DNA of 64,000 nucleotides from CBDCRK01 sp965220955 (GCA_965220955.1 CBDCRK010000034.1:1-64000), one strand, 5' to 3'. Counted from the stretch's first letter, positions 53,101 to 62,485 are shown. Notes: generated from the sequence alone by a model not told the origin. Made by a program: numbers and translations.

Positions 53101-55713
53101 CTACGCAAATGATTGGCGCAGGAACTTTCCGGTGTATGAAGATGCGCAGCAAGCAATCTCTTCGGGGGTTCCCGCAATCACTACGTTTCCCCCTTTTTCT
53201 CCAGCCCCAGGTCCTAGATCAATAATGAAATCCGCAACTCTTATCACATCAAGATTATGCTCGATGACAATGACGGTATTGCCAGAATCAACCAACTGCT
53301 GCAAGACCTCCAAGAGTCTTGCTACATCGGCAAAATGAAGGCCAGTGGTAGGCTCGTCCAGAATATAGAGCGTTCGTCCTCCCGAACGTCGAGACAGTTC
53401 CCTGGCAAGTCTGACTCGCTGTGCTTCTCCACCAGAGAGAGTAGGAGCTGGTTGTCCCAGACATAGATAATCGAGTCCTACATCCCGCAGGGTCTCGAGG
53501 CGCAAACGAAGGGCAGGAATAGTGCCAAGAAACTCCAGCGCCTGGATCACTGTAAGGTCAAGGATATCAGCAATGTTTTTTCCCTTATACCTCACTTCCA
53601 AAGTCTCACGGTTGTACCTGCGGCCCTGACACACTTCGCAGGTAACATACACGTCTGGAAGGAAGTGCATGGTCACCTCAGTGACCCCGTCTCCACCACA
53701 CGCCTCACACCGACCCCCTTTAACATTAAACGAGAACCGCTCTGGCGTGTAACCCCGCACTCGAGCCTCGGGAAGTTGGGCCAAAAGCTCGCGGAGAGGA
53801 GTAAAGAGACCCGTATAGGTGGCAGGGTTTGAACGAGGGGTGTGGCCAATCGGTGCTTGGCCTACCTGTACAACTCGTTCAATAGATTGCCAACCACTCA
53901 CCTCATCCACATCTCTCTCCTTTGCCTTCTCACCATGGAGAAGAAAACCCAGATGGTGATAAAGGGTGTCTATAATAAGGGAGCTTTTGCCCGACCCCGA
54001 TACTCCAGTCACGCACGTCATCTTACCAAGAGGAATAGAAACGGAGATATCACGCAAGTTGTGTCGGCGCGCTCCTGTGATCATGAGGCTGCCTCTATCT
54101 TCCAGGCGGCAGCGCGAAGGAAGAGGCAGGGCTAATTTTTCCTGCAAATAGCGACCGGTAAGAGAGCGAGGATGAGCTATGATCTCCTGTGGACTTCCTT
54201 CGGCAATCACCTCTCCACCTTGCCCTCCTGCACCTGGACCCATGTCAATAATAAAGTCAGCAGCAAGAATGATTTCCCTATCATGCTCGACAACAAGAAC
54301 ACTGTTTCCTAACGTTTGCAAGCGCTTAAGAGCTGCCAGGAGCTGGACCGTATCCTTTTGATGGAGACCAACAGAGGGCTCGTCAAGAAGGTAGAGCACA
54401 CCGGACAGGCCTGAGCCGATTTGGGTAGCCAGCCGGATGCGCTGCCCCTCTCCATTGGAGAGGGTGGCTGAGGGACGGTCAAGGGTTAAATAGTCAAGGC
54501 CCACGTCAAGGAGAAAACCCAGCCGCTCGACGATCTCTCTCAGCACCGGTTTAGCAATTTCTGTCTGCCGGGGACCAAGCAAGAGAGAAGAAAAAAATCT
54601 GTGTGCTTCTTTAAGCGACATGGCCGATACCTGAGTAATATCCTTCCCCAGAATACGTACAAGCCGGCTTTCAGCTCTAAGTCTACTCCCCTCACAGGTA
54701 GAACAGATTCTCTCCTTCTGTTCTTTAGAAGCCAGATGCCGGAAGTCAAAAGCAAGATCTTGCCTTTTGTCCCGGTCGGTACGCCGCAGCGGGGAAACCA
54801 CCTTTGCCTCTTGTCCCGGTCGGTACGCCGCAGCAGGGGAACCGCTTTTGCCTTTTGCCTTCTCCGCATCGGCAACCCCCAGGCCTCGGCATGCTGGGCA
54901 GGCACCCTCTGGGCTGTTAAAAGAGAAAAGACGAGGGGTCAGTTCTGGATGGGAGATACCGCAGAAGGGACAGACAAGCCTCTGGGTAAAAAGAAATTCT
55001 TCGCCAGCGAGGGTCCTAACCTTGACTATGTCGTTGCCATATCGCAGTGCGGTTTCGAGCGAGTCGGCAAGCCTTCTCTCCACCTCAGGTTTGATAACCA
55101 GCCTGTCCACAAGCAGATCCAGGGTATGAGGGTCTACCGGCATTTCGTCCTCTTCAAGATTATGGAGGGTATCGTCGATTACCACCCGTATAAACCCGGC
55201 TTTGCGCAGTTCCTGCAACTCGCTATGGTAGTTGCCGGACTGCCTTTGGGTGAGCGGAGCCAGGACATGCACCCGAGTCTCCTGTGGCAGAGCCAATATC
55301 TGATCGACCATCTGGGGTACACTCTGAGCAGAGATCTCGCGACCACACTGCGGGCAAAAAGGGAGGCCAACACGAGCAAAAAGAAGACGCAGATAGTCAG
55401 CAATCTCGGTCACTGTCCCGACCGTAGAGCGAGGATTCTTGCTTATGCTTTTCTGTTCAATGGCAATGGCTGGAGAGAGTCCCTCAATCGTGTCCACGTC
55501 GGGCCTTGCCCGTTGCGAGAGAAACTGCCGGGCATAGGCTGAGAGGGACTCTACGTAACGCCTTTGCCCCTCGGCATAGATCGTATCGAACGCTAGCGAC
55601 GACTTACCTGAACCCGATACTCCGGTGATAACAACGAGTTGGCCCCGGGGAATTGCTAGGGAAATATTCTTAAGGTTATGCTCTCGAGCTCCGCGAATAA
55701 TAATCTTGTCCAC
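53101..55713 (-). CDS. uvrA: UvrABC system protein A
   Basis: This 870-residue protein has two ABC halves: Walker A GVSGSGKSSLAFD and GVSGSGKSSLIID, signatures SNGEGQRIRLA and LSGGEAQRVRLA, and Walker B LLDEPSVGLH and ILDEPTTGLH. The C-terminal zinc finger is CEACGGDGV...CEVCQGR. In the first half, between the two halves of the signature zinc site (CPACRGLG and CSTCEGSR), the usual long segment is replaced by a much shorter one encoded partly by a 44-base tandem repeat (54761-54848). Total length is about 70 below the usual 940. UvrA recognises DNA lesions with UvrB. Confidence 0.95.
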   Translation of the reverse strand: MDKIIIRGAREHNLKNISLAIPRGQLVVITGVSGSGKSSLAFDTIYAEGQRRYVESLSAYARQFLSQRARPDVDTIEGLSPAIAIEQKSISKNPRSTVGTVTEIADYLRLLFARVGLPFCPQCGREISAQSVPQMVDQILALPQETRVHVLAPLTQRQSGNYHSELQELRKAGFIRVVIDDTLHNLEEDEMPVDPHTLDLLVDRLVIKPEVERRLADSLETALRYGNDIVKVRTLAGEEFLFTQRLVCPFCGISHPELTPRLFSFNSPEGACPACRGLGVADAEKAKGKSGSPAAAYRPGQEAKVVSPLRRTDRDKRQDLAFDFRHLASKEQKERICSTCEGSRLRAESRLVRILGKDITQVSAMSLKEAHRFFSSLLLGPRQTEIAKPVLREIVERLGFLLDVGLDYLTLDRPSATLSNGEGQRIRLATQIGSGLSGVLYLLDEPSVGLHQKDTVQLLAALKRLQTLGNSVLVVEHDREIILAADFIIDMGPGAGGQGGEVIAEGSPQEIIAHPRSLTGRYLQEKLALPLPSRCRLEDRGSLMITGARRHNLRDISVSIPLGKMTCVTGVSGSGKSSLIIDTLYHHLGFLLHGEKAKERDVDEVSGWQSIERVVQVGQAPIGHTPRSNPATYTGLFTPLRELLAQLPEARVRGYTPERFSFNVKGGRCEACGGDGVTEVTMHFLPDVYVTCEVCQGRRYNRETLEVRYKGKNIADILDLTVIQALEFLGTIPALRLRLETLRDVGLDYLCLGQPAPTLSGGEAQRVRLARELSRRSGGRTLYILDEPTTGLHFADVARLLEVLQQLVDSGNTVIVIEHNLDVIRVADFIIDLGPGAGEKGGNVVIAGTPEEIACCASSYTGKFLRQSFA
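54761..54848. repeat. 44-base tandem repeat inside uvrA
   Basis: Two copies of a 44-base unit starting at 54761 and 54805 (TTGTCCCGGTCGGTACGCCG inside each); the beginning of a third follows. Because 44 is not a multiple of three, the copies are read in different frames: AYRPGQEAKV and LRRTDRDKRQ. The gene frame survives. Confidence 0.85.
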
Positions 55714-55998
55714 TGTTATGATCTTACCCGCGACTATGGCAGAGATCTACCAGGTCTGGGAATAGATCTACGATCCGGTTATCGAACTTCAGGGCCTCTT
55801 TTCCTTAGAGCCGGGCACGGATCGTGATGCGCTTATCCGCCGGATTGCCGAGGCCCCACGTATTTCCCTAGAGACAAAACCGGAAGTTGATTACTATAGC
55901 GATCAGTCTGAAAGCGCTAACACCCTCTACCTTACTTACAGCAATTCCAGGAGAGCGCTAAAAGCCAGTAATCACCACGCTCTCCTGGTTGCCCAAGG
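55714..55998. other. Gene-poor region upstream of a LuxR relic
   Basis: A forward frame from ATG 55738 is interrupted by a stop after 9 codons and then runs open as IYDPVIELQGLFSLEPGTD and RISLETKPEVDYYSDQS to about 55950. I cannot match it to a family; it may be part of the same decayed gene as the LuxR tail that follows. Confidence 0.4.
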
Positions 55999-56105
55999 GA
56001 TGAGGTACCAGAGAGATTGGTATCCGCCTCTACATCAGCAAGAAGACGGTGAAGAACCATCTCACCCATATCTTTGCTAAGCTTAGAGCGGTCGGCCGTC
56101 AGTAG
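55999..56105 (+). pseudogene. C-terminal LuxR helix-turn-helix relic
   Basis: After a TGA at 56000-56002 the frame reads EIGIRLYISKKTVKNHLTHI, then FAKLRAVGRQ and TAG 56103-56105. It is the recognition-helix end of a LuxR/NarL-type response regulator; the family consensus is close (IAxxLxISxKTVKNHLxxIFxKL). No receiver domain is found upstream. The fragment cannot work alone. Confidence 0.75.
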
Positions 56106-56229
56106 AAGCAAAGGATGCCTGGGGTAGACCAGGCTGTCTTCTTCTGCCTGTGAGTGGTTTGGGTGAGATAGACAATGTTTCTTCCCAGGCTTGCTTGGTA
56201 GATATAGAATATAGAAAATACATAGACCC

Positions 56230-56928
56230 ATGATTGAACTCAGCCAAGTCTCACGCGTGTACTCCCGCGGGGCTGAAGAAATCCATGCCCTGGAGCGCGT
56301 TAATCTGAAGATTGCTAGCGGTACTTTTGTTGCGCTGATGGGACCGTCGGGATCGGGTAAGTCTACCCTGCTTAACCTGATTGCCGGCCTTGATAAGTCT
56401 TCCTCGGGTACAGTGAAAGTGGGCGACCTGGTACTTAACAGTTTCGGCGAGGACCAGCTTGCCACTTGGCGGGCCACCCATGTGGGCTTTGTCTTTCAGT
56501 TCTACAACTTGATCCCGGTGCTGAGCGCGGCAGAGAACGTTGAGGTGCCACTGCTTCTCACCCGCCTATCTAAGGCCGAACGCCACAGCCATGTTCAGAC
56601 CGCGCTTAGTATTGTAAGCCTGGCAGACCGCAAGAACCACTTACCTGGCGAGTTGTCGGGTGGGGAACAACAACGTGTGGCAATCGCACGGGCCATTGCG
56701 GTCGATCCCGAGCTAATCGTGGCTGACGAGCCCACCGGAGACCTCGACGCTAAGAACACTGATGACATCCTTGGCCTTTTGCAACAGCTCAAGAACGAGT
56801 TCCACAAGACCATTGTCATGGTCACGCATGACCCACGGGCTGAGCGCTATGTGGATCAGATTTTTCACCTGGATAAAGGGGTCTTGGTGGAGGATCTCTC
56901 CTTGGCTGAAATGGGAGCAGACAGATGA
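56230..56928 (+). CDS. ABC exporter ATP-binding protein (MacB/LolD type)
   Basis: This 232-residue ATPase has Walker A GPSGSGKSTL at about residues 37-46, signature LSGGEQQRVAIARAI, Walker B LIVADEPTGDLD and switch His in VTHD. It belongs to the MacB/LolD group that moves substrates out by mechanotransmission with an FtsX-like permease. The permease that follows (overlap 4 bases) is broken, so the system is unlikely to work. Start ATG 56230 is good by similarity, but no clear ribosome-binding site is seen. Confidence 0.92.
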   Translation: MIELSQVSRVYSRGAEEIHALERVNLKIASGTFVALMGPSGSGKSTLLNLIAGLDKSSSGTVKVGDLVLNSFGEDQLATWRATHVGFVFQFYNLIPVLSAAENVEVPLLLTRLSKAERHSHVQTALSIVSLADRKNHLPGELSGGEQQRVAIARAIAVDPELIVADEPTGDLDAKNTDDILGLLQQLKNEFHKTIVMVTHDPRAERYVDQIFHLDKGVLVEDLSLAEMGADR

Positions 56929-58167
56929 GCAGCTGGACCCTTATCCGGCGCAATCTGGGTCGTAACCGTTTGCGGACAATCCTGACGACCCTGGCAATTG
57001 CCTTCTCGATCTTTCTAGTATGCGCGGTGATGACCTTACCCTCGGTGCGTGAGACGACCCTAGCCCGCTCGGCCGGTAGTTTGCGTCTTGTGGTCCACCA
57101 CAAGGCTGGGCTCTCCTATGGATTGTTACCGCTGGCATATGTACAACGTGTGCATACCCTGCCACACGTGGCTAGCGTAAGCCACCTGACGTGGTTTGGC
57201 GGGGTGTATGCTGACCCCAAAGATCAGTTTCCCAACTACGCCGTCGAAGCAGAAACCCTGGGTGAGGTATGGTCGGACTACGGCTGGGACCCAGCAGTTT
57301 TAAAGGCGTTCAAGCACGCGCGCAATGCTGCCCTGGTCGGTCCACGTACTAATGAAGAAGTTTGGTTGGAAGGTCGGGGACGAAGTCTCCCTGCGCAACG
57401 GCTTAGCGGGCCTTAGCCTGACGTTCAGGATAGTTGGTCAGATCCCGGTTGAGGAGCAAAATGCTTTTTCCTCTATCTTGTTTTTCCCATACCAGTATCT
57501 CGAAGAGGCGATGCAACCATACGGCGGCTATGGTCTAATCGGCACATTGTGGGTGCGGGTAGATCAACCCGAGCACCTCAAGACGGTGATAGCCACGATC
57601 GATACTTTATTTCGTAACTCTGAGGCCGAGACCGTTACCGAGACCGAACTCTCTATCACTGCTAATGTTCTCAGTTCGTTCGACGGCTTGATTGGGGTAG
57701 TTATGCTCGTCGACTTTCGCTGGGTGAGGATGGGCCAGAAGGCCGAGGTGGTACCTGACGCCTATTCAGACCGTAAGTATCCTGCCCAGGTGGTGAAGAT
57801 CTATCCCCAGGTTGATCGCCAGAAGGGCACGGTCAAGGTTGAGCTCAAGCTGGCCAAGACAGACGAGTACCTGCGGCCGGATATGTCAGTACGAATCAAT
57901 TTTCTAGCCGAGTCTCCCAAGGATGACTCTGCTCCGCAGGTACTGGTTTCCAGAGCTGCCCTACGTCGGAATGGGGGAAATGCCTTTGTCTGGACTGTGC
58001 GGGATGGCCAAGTATGGCGCACCCTGGTGCAGATAGGCGAAGACTTTGGCAACAAGGTGGAGATCATGAGCGGCCTGGATGGGGGCGAGGCCCTAGTGGT
58101 ATCTGGGCCTGAAAACTTGCGTGAGGGGATGCGTGTCAACACAGAAGAACACAACTCTGCACACTGA
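56925..58167 (+). pseudogene. ABC permease fused to an adaptor tail, frameshifted
   Basis: The first frame (56925-57416) begins as a MacB/FtsX-type permease: WTLIRRNLGRNRLRTILTTL, one membrane helix, then a periplasmic domain. One extra A near 57352 shifts it; the second frame resumes KKFGWKVGDEVSLRNGL. At about residue 260 (57710) the permease stops before its second to fourth membrane helices (FDGLIGVVML) and continues directly as an HlyD/MacA-like adaptor tail: RMGQKAEVVPDAYSDRKYPA, VDRQKGTVKVELKL, GLDGGEALVVSGPENLREGM. So a deletion joined a permease gene to a downstream adaptor gene. It cannot form an exporter. Confidence 0.85.
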
Positions 58168-58263
58168 GCAACTCTTGCCACATCAGAATAGTGGGGATGC
58201 AAACGGCCAAAGTTGAGCCAAGGGAGTATTCGGTATTCCTTAGCGGGACCATCCTCACCCCTT
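58168..58263. other. Short gap with nothing recognised
   Basis: About 95 bases between the fusion pseudogene and the cyclase-type relic; no ORF or hairpin of note. Confidence 0.5.
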
Positions 58264-58403
58264 TCACGCCAATTCTTCAAGTAGCACCTTAGCCTTTTTC
58301 AAGTCTGCTGTGTCAAACCCTTCAGTGAACCAGCCATAAATCTCTGCCAGCATCTGTCGAGCTTCCTCTTTCTTACCCTGTTTCTGCCACAGATGACTCA
58401 TAC
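58264..58403 (-). pseudogene. C-terminal relic of an adenylate-cyclase/ATPase TPR protein
   Basis: On the minus strand the frame reads MSHLWQKQGKKEEARQMLAE, then IYGWFTEGFDTADLKKAKVL and LEELA before TGA 58264-58266. This is the characteristic end of very large proteins with class III cyclase, AAA ATPase and TPR domains (IYGWFTEGFDTADL is nearly invariant). All upstream domains are absent. It is another piece of the decayed island 55.7-58.4 kb. Confidence 0.75.
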
Positions 58404-58620
58404 CAAGTTGCGATTTATATTTATAAGGTAAAAGTCTAAGAAGCGGTTAATGAGATTTGCCAGCTGGAGGAAGGTAGTGCGAAACCCAGGGTCGTCTAGC
58501 CGCTCAGGGAGAAGCTGGGTAAAGGTGAGGATTACAGGCGGAAAGGCGATAGTGGTTTTCTTCTTATTTAGAATCTTGTAAGGGAGAGATAAGTCTGACA
58601 ACAAGGCAACTTTAAAAACC
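58404..58620. other. AT-rich gap before mazG
   Basis: Contains a 74-residue minus-strand frame (58398-58622) with no recognisable similarity and an AT-rich upstream region. I see no tRNA, terminator or repeat here. Confidence 0.4.
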
Positions 58621-59412
58621 ATGAGTCAAGAAACAAGCAACGTCTTTTCCCGTCTAGTGGAAATTATGGCGAGGCTACGAGGGCCTCAGGGATGCCCGTG
58701 GGATAAAGAACAGACTCCGGAGACTCTGAAACCTTATCTGATCGAAGAAGCTTACGAAGTGCTTGCAGCCCTGGAGGCCAACAATCCCCAGGCACTTAAG
58801 GAAGAAATGGGAGACCTTCTTCTGCAGATTGTTTTCCATGCCCAGATTGCAGCTGAGGCTAAAGAGTTTACCATAAACGACGTGGTGCAGGGGCTGATAG
58901 ACAAACTGGTTCGCCGTCATCCACATGTGTTTGGCAACCTCAAGGTGAGAGACGCCAGCGATGTTGTACAGAATTGGTCCAGGATTAAGGCCAAGGAGAA
59001 AAAGGGAAAGGAGGATCGCTCGATTCTTGCTGGTGTACCGAAAATCGCCCCGGCTCTCATCCAGGCTCAGCGCCTAGGAGAGAAAGCCGCACAGGTTGGA
59101 TTTGATTGGTCTGCCCCAAAAGAGGTACTGAAGAAAGTGCAAGAAGAGGTGGATGAATTGGAGCAGGCCCTGAGCTGTAAAGATCTGGCCAACCAGGAGG
59201 AGGAGATAGGAGACCTCCTTTTTGCGCTTACCAGTTTGGCCCGCCACTTAGGACTCGATGCGGAGATGGCTTTACGCAAGGCAACGACACGGTTTAGTAA
59301 TCGGTTTCGCTATATTGAGGAGCAGGTTGCGGCAAAAGGGCAAGACGTTTACGACGTTTCACTTGAAGATTTGGAAGCGCTTTGGCAGGAGGCGAAAAAG
59401 GCGCGGGTATAA
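58621..59412 (+). CDS. mazG: Nucleoside triphosphate pyrophosphohydrolase MazG
   Basis: This 263-residue protein has the two-domain MazG layout. First domain: CPWDKEQTPETLKPYLIEEA with the metal-binding EExxE, then EEMGDLLLQIVFHAQ. Second domain: VQEEVDELEQAL and EEEIGDLLFALTSLARHLG. MazG hydrolyses NTPs to NMP and pyrophosphate, clearing abnormal nucleotides and lowering ppGpp. The 3' end overlaps the convergent murJ gene by 54 bases. Confidence 0.95.
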   Translation: MSQETSNVFSRLVEIMARLRGPQGCPWDKEQTPETLKPYLIEEAYEVLAALEANNPQALKEEMGDLLLQIVFHAQIAAEAKEFTINDVVQGLIDKLVRRHPHVFGNLKVRDASDVVQNWSRIKAKEKKGKEDRSILAGVPKIAPALIQAQRLGEKAAQVGFDWSAPKEVLKKVQEEVDELEQALSCKDLANQEEEIGDLLFALTSLARHLGLDAEMALRKATTRFSNRFRYIEEQVAAKGQDVYDVSLEDLEALWQEAKKARV

Positions 59413-61083
59413 TTCCTTTACTTCGGCCCTGTCGAGGAGACAGATGGCTACACCGAAAACCACAACTCCTGTTGCCACAGCGCCGCATAGAACTGCACTC
59501 TGAGTGAGCAGATTTACTGTAGGGCCAAGCCAGTCGATTTGACCCGCCACCATCCGAACCGGCCAGACGATAAGGAGGGAAGCCAGGAGGCTCTTAGCAA
59601 AAGAGACCGCTACCTTTCCCCAAGCAAACCCCCCGAATCGTTGTCGCAGGAGCACTCCTAAAAGGAGTAGATTAACTGTAGCTGAAAGCGAGGTGGCCAG
59701 GGCAAGGCCGCCGTGACGGAGGTCCACCAGAGTCAGGTGTGTGCTGAGGGTAGCAATCGTTTTCTCTATGAGTCCCTCACCTTCTGCCATTACTGGACCC
59801 ATAAGCATAAGGCTAAAAAAGAAGTTAGCAACGAATGCGGCGGCAGCGGTAACCACCGGAGTACGGGTATCTTCCAGCGCGAAAAAACATGAGGAAAGGA
59901 GGCGCACAGTGGCTACCGACCATAGTCCCACAGCAAAGCAGCGCAACACCCAAGCTGTCTGCAAGACATCTTCTGCGCCAAACATCCCCCGGTGGAACAG
60001 CACTGCCGTAATAGGCGTTGCTAACATAAACAGCCCTACAGCCGCAGGTAAGACTATTAGGTTGACCAGCCGCAAGGAAACTCTGAGGCTCTCCTGTAAC
60101 CCCTGGTAGTCATTGTTTTTGACTTGGGTAGCAAAGCTAGGCAAAGCGGCAGTGCCTAAGGCCACAGCAAAAATCCCCAAGGGAAACTCAAACACTCGGT
60201 CTGCATACCAGAGGTAAGACACACTACCCTCGGGTAAAAGTGAGGCAAAGATAGTGGATACCACAATATTAATCTGGTACACGGCAGCGCCAAAAAGAGT
60301 GGGGAGAAGAAGGAAAAGCACCCGGCGGATTGCCGGGTGAGAGACATCCCAAAGCGGACGCAGAGGGACGCCCAATCTCCTCAGCACCGGAAGCTGAATG
60401 AGGAACTGACATATTCCACCTATCACCACTCCATAAGCAAGACTAAAGACCGGCTCTTGCAAGTGGTGATAGAGCAGCAGGGCGCAGGCAATCATTGACA
60501 GGTTGAGGAGCACCGGAGAGAAGGCTGGGGCGGCAAAGTGGCGGAGAGAATGCAAAACTCCCATAGCCATGGCTACCAAGCCAATAAAAAACAGATAGAG
60601 AAACGTGATGCGGAGAAGGGCAACGGCAAGACCAACCTTGGCGCCAGAAAACCCCGGAGCAAACAGGGCAACAAGCGGACCCGCAAACAATACACCGAAA
60701 ACGGTCAAGAGAGCCAGAACCACAGCCACAAAGGTGGCCAACGCCCGCACCATAGCCATAGCCTCCGCGTGAGAGCGGTGAGTGAGATAGTCAGTCACCA
60801 CTGGAACAAAGACAACCGCCACTGCTCCCTCCCCAACCAACCGTCGCAGCAGGTTAGGAATGCGAAAGGCAACAAAAAAGGCATCTGCCGCACTACCAGT
60901 GCCAAAGAGATACCCTACCACAAGATCGCGTGCCAAACCGGCAATGCGGCTTATAAGGGTAAGAAACCCCACCAAGCTGGCTGCTCGGGCGATAGCGTAC
61001 TTCTCATCCCTTATTGGCCGCCCTGATCTTCCGACAGGGCTCAGGAGAGGCGTGCTTTGACAAGAGGTATTGCCAGGTTCCAC
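59359..61083 (-). CDS. murJ: Lipid II flippase MurJ
   Basis: This 574-residue polytopic protein has about 14 hydrophobic segments. It contains the MviN/MurJ signatures SLVGFLTLISRIAGLARDLV, FGTGSAADAFFVAFRIPNLL, and RRLVGEGAVAVVFVPVVTDYL near the N-terminus. MurJ flips the peptidoglycan precursor lipid II across the inner membrane. The frame has about 25 residues before the conserved start; the real start may be a downstream ATG/GTG near residue 25. It is divergent from rpsT and convergent with mazG. Confidence 0.94.
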   Translation of the reverse strand: MEPGNTSCQSTPLLSPVGRSGRPIRDEKYAIARAASLVGFLTLISRIAGLARDLVVGYLFGTGSAADAFFVAFRIPNLLRRLVGEGAVAVVFVPVVTDYLTHRSHAEAMAMVRALATFVAVVLALLTVFGVLFAGPLVALFAPGFSGAKVGLAVALLRITFLYLFFIGLVAMAMGVLHSLRHFAAPAFSPVLLNLSMIACALLLYHHLQEPVFSLAYGVVIGGICQFLIQLPVLRRLGVPLRPLWDVSHPAIRRVLFLLLPTLFGAAVYQINIVVSTIFASLLPEGSVSYLWYADRVFEFPLGIFAVALGTAALPSFATQVKNNDYQGLQESLRVSLRLVNLIVLPAAVGLFMLATPITAVLFHRGMFGAEDVLQTAWVLRCFAVGLWSVATVRLLSSCFFALEDTRTPVVTAAAAFVANFFFSLMLMGPVMAEGEGLIEKTIATLSTHLTLVDLRHGGLALATSLSATVNLLLLGVLLRQRFGGFAWGKVAVSFAKSLLASLLIVWPVRMVAGQIDWLGPTVNLLTQSAVLCGAVATGVVVFGVAICLLDRAEVKELYPRLFRLLPKRFQIFK

Positions 61084-61141
61084 AGTTGATTGACTCCTCT
61101 ACCTGTGTTAGGAAGGGAAGTTCACAGAAGGAGGAAAACGC

Positions 61142-61453
61142 GTGGCAGCACCAGCACGGAAAAAGCATCTCTCTGTTAGAAAAAGGCAGCGCCAGAGCGT
61201 GAAGCGACACCTGCGCAACCAGGCGGCCAAATCACGAGTAAAAACGTTCATCAAGAGGGTCCAGGAGTCCTTAGCGAAAAAAGACGAGACTGCGGCTGCA
61301 GTCCAGCTACAGGCCGCTACGCGTGTACTGTACAAAGCAGCGGGTAAAGGAGTGCTCCATCGAAACACCGTGGCTCGCCGCGTCTCCCGTTTGTCCAAGC
61401 GCGTCCACGAGCTAAAGGCTGCCCCGGCCAGCAGTGAGGGTGCACAAGTCTAG
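61142..61453 (+). CDS. rpsT: 30S ribosomal protein bS20
   Basis: GTG 61142 behind AGGAGG starts a 103-residue basic protein: RKKHLSVRKRQRQSVKRHLR, VKTFIKRVQESLAKKDE, LQAATRVLYKAAGKGVLHRN, ARRVSRLSKRVHEL. This is the bS20 family, which binds 16S rRNA early in assembly. About 15 residues longer than typical at the C-terminus. Its end overlaps the convergent holA by 42 bases. Confidence 0.95.
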   Translation: MAAPARKKHLSVRKRQRQSVKRHLRNQAAKSRVKTFIKRVQESLAKKDETAAAVQLQAATRVLYKAAGKGVLHRNTVARRVSRLSKRVHELKAAPASSEGAQV

Positions 61454-62485
61454 AATAAAGTCTTCTAGCAAAACTCTGGGGTCTCCCCGGCTTGACTTAA
61501 GCGCTAGGTCCATATCCGCAGCTCGGGCAAAAACAGAGGCCAGAGCAAGAGGCGAGAAAAGCCTAGCCTGTTGGATCACTGTCTTAAGCCGTCCTCCCCA
61601 TAGGCGGAGGGCTGTTCCTATTTCTTCCTCTCTCTTACCCTGTGTGAGCATCTCCTTCCCCCGCCATACCCGGCGCAGATGGCTGACAAAAAGCCCAAGA
61701 AGCCCAATAGCACTCCCCCCCTCAGCCAAAACCTTGCGGAGGATCAGGAGCGCTTCCCGGCCATCCCGCCGGCCCACAGCGTCCGCCAACTCAAACACTG
61801 AGTGGGTTCGCACGCTACCCACCACAGCGGTTACATCTGCCATTTCTACACGTTTTTTGGGCTCAACAAATAGGCAGAGTTTGTCGATCTCATGGCCAAG
61901 GCTACTGAGGTCAGCGCCTACCAGGTCCACCAGCACCCCTACTGCCTCTGCAGTAAAACCATACCCTCGTTCCTTTACCTCCTGTCGTATCCAGGCGGGA
62001 AGCTGGGAGGCAAAGAGTGAACGGAACTCTACTGCCGTCCCTTCTTTGGTAATGTAAGAGAAAAGCTTCTGGCGCTGGTCAAGACGGCGACCGCAGAAAA
62101 CCACGGGAGTATTCCCTGGCCGTTGTGTCAGCGCCTGTAGGAGCACGTCCCGCTCTCCAGCACTAAGCCGTTCGGCTGCCTTTAGCACCACCACTTGCTC
62201 ATCGGTAAAAAGAGACCGAGTCTCCCAAGCCGCAATAATCGCCTCCACGCTGTCCTGCCCAGCGTAGAAGGTACGCGCCCCCAGGCTTGTCCCTTCGACC
62301 TTTTGGCCCCGCTCAGAGCGGGCTTGGCTTGGGACAGGCATTGCCCGCCTAAGCACGGTGGCCACAGCCTTCTCAATAAGGTATTCCTCGTCTCCGTAAA
62401 ACAGGTAAAGGGCAGAAACTGAAGACCTGGTGAGGCGGGCTAGGGCTTCTTCAGGACGAACTCGCTTTTTTGAGCTTTCAGCCAT
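61412..62485 (-). CDS. holA: DNA polymerase III delta subunit
   Basis: This 357-residue protein shows LYLFYGDEEYLIEKAVATVL at the start, FTDEQVVVLKAAERLSAGER, CGRRLDQRQKLFSYI and the C-terminal ALLILRKVLAEGGSAIGLLGLF and VSHLRRVWRGKEML. HolA opens the sliding clamp within the clamp loader. Between the first strand and the FYAGQDS block there are about 20 extra residues (SQARSERGQKVEGTSLG), encoded by a palindromic repeat (62288-62336). The insert keeps the frame and lies in a variable linker. Confidence 0.9.
   Translation of the reverse strand: MAESSKKRVRPEEALARLTRSSVSALYLFYGDEEYLIEKAVATVLRRAMPVPSQARSERGQKVEGTSLGARTFYAGQDSVEAIIAAWETRSLFTDEQVVVLKAAERLSAGERDVLLQALTQRPGNTPVVFCGRRLDQRQKLFSYITKEGTAVEFRSLFASQLPAWIRQEVKERGYGFTAEAVGVLVDLVGADLSSLGHEIDKLCLFVEPKKRVEMADVTAVVGSVRTHSVFELADAVGRRDGREALLILRKVLAEGGSAIGLLGLFVSHLRRVWRGKEMLTQGKREEEIGTALRLWGGRLKTVIQQARLFSPLALASVFARAADMDLALKSSRGDPRVLLEDFILDLCTLTAGRGSL
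62288..62336. repeat. Palindromic repeat inside holA
   Basis: Outer stem TGTCCC (62288-62293)/GGGACA (62331-62336), inner stem CCCGCT (62308-62313)/AGCGGG (62317-62322). The CTTCGACC and GCTCAG parts are shared with the repeat in the nitroreductase gene (7341-7365). Confidence 0.7.

Noticed and set aside
54601..55542. A 313-residue open frame on the plus strand opposite uvrA
   Set aside because: It is antisense to a clearly conserved uvrA and shows no family motifs; it is a by-product of uvrA codon use.
58398..58622. A 74-residue minus-strand gene upstream of mazG
   Set aside because: No similarity, no ribosome-binding site, and it overlaps the end of the cyclase-type relic in another frame.
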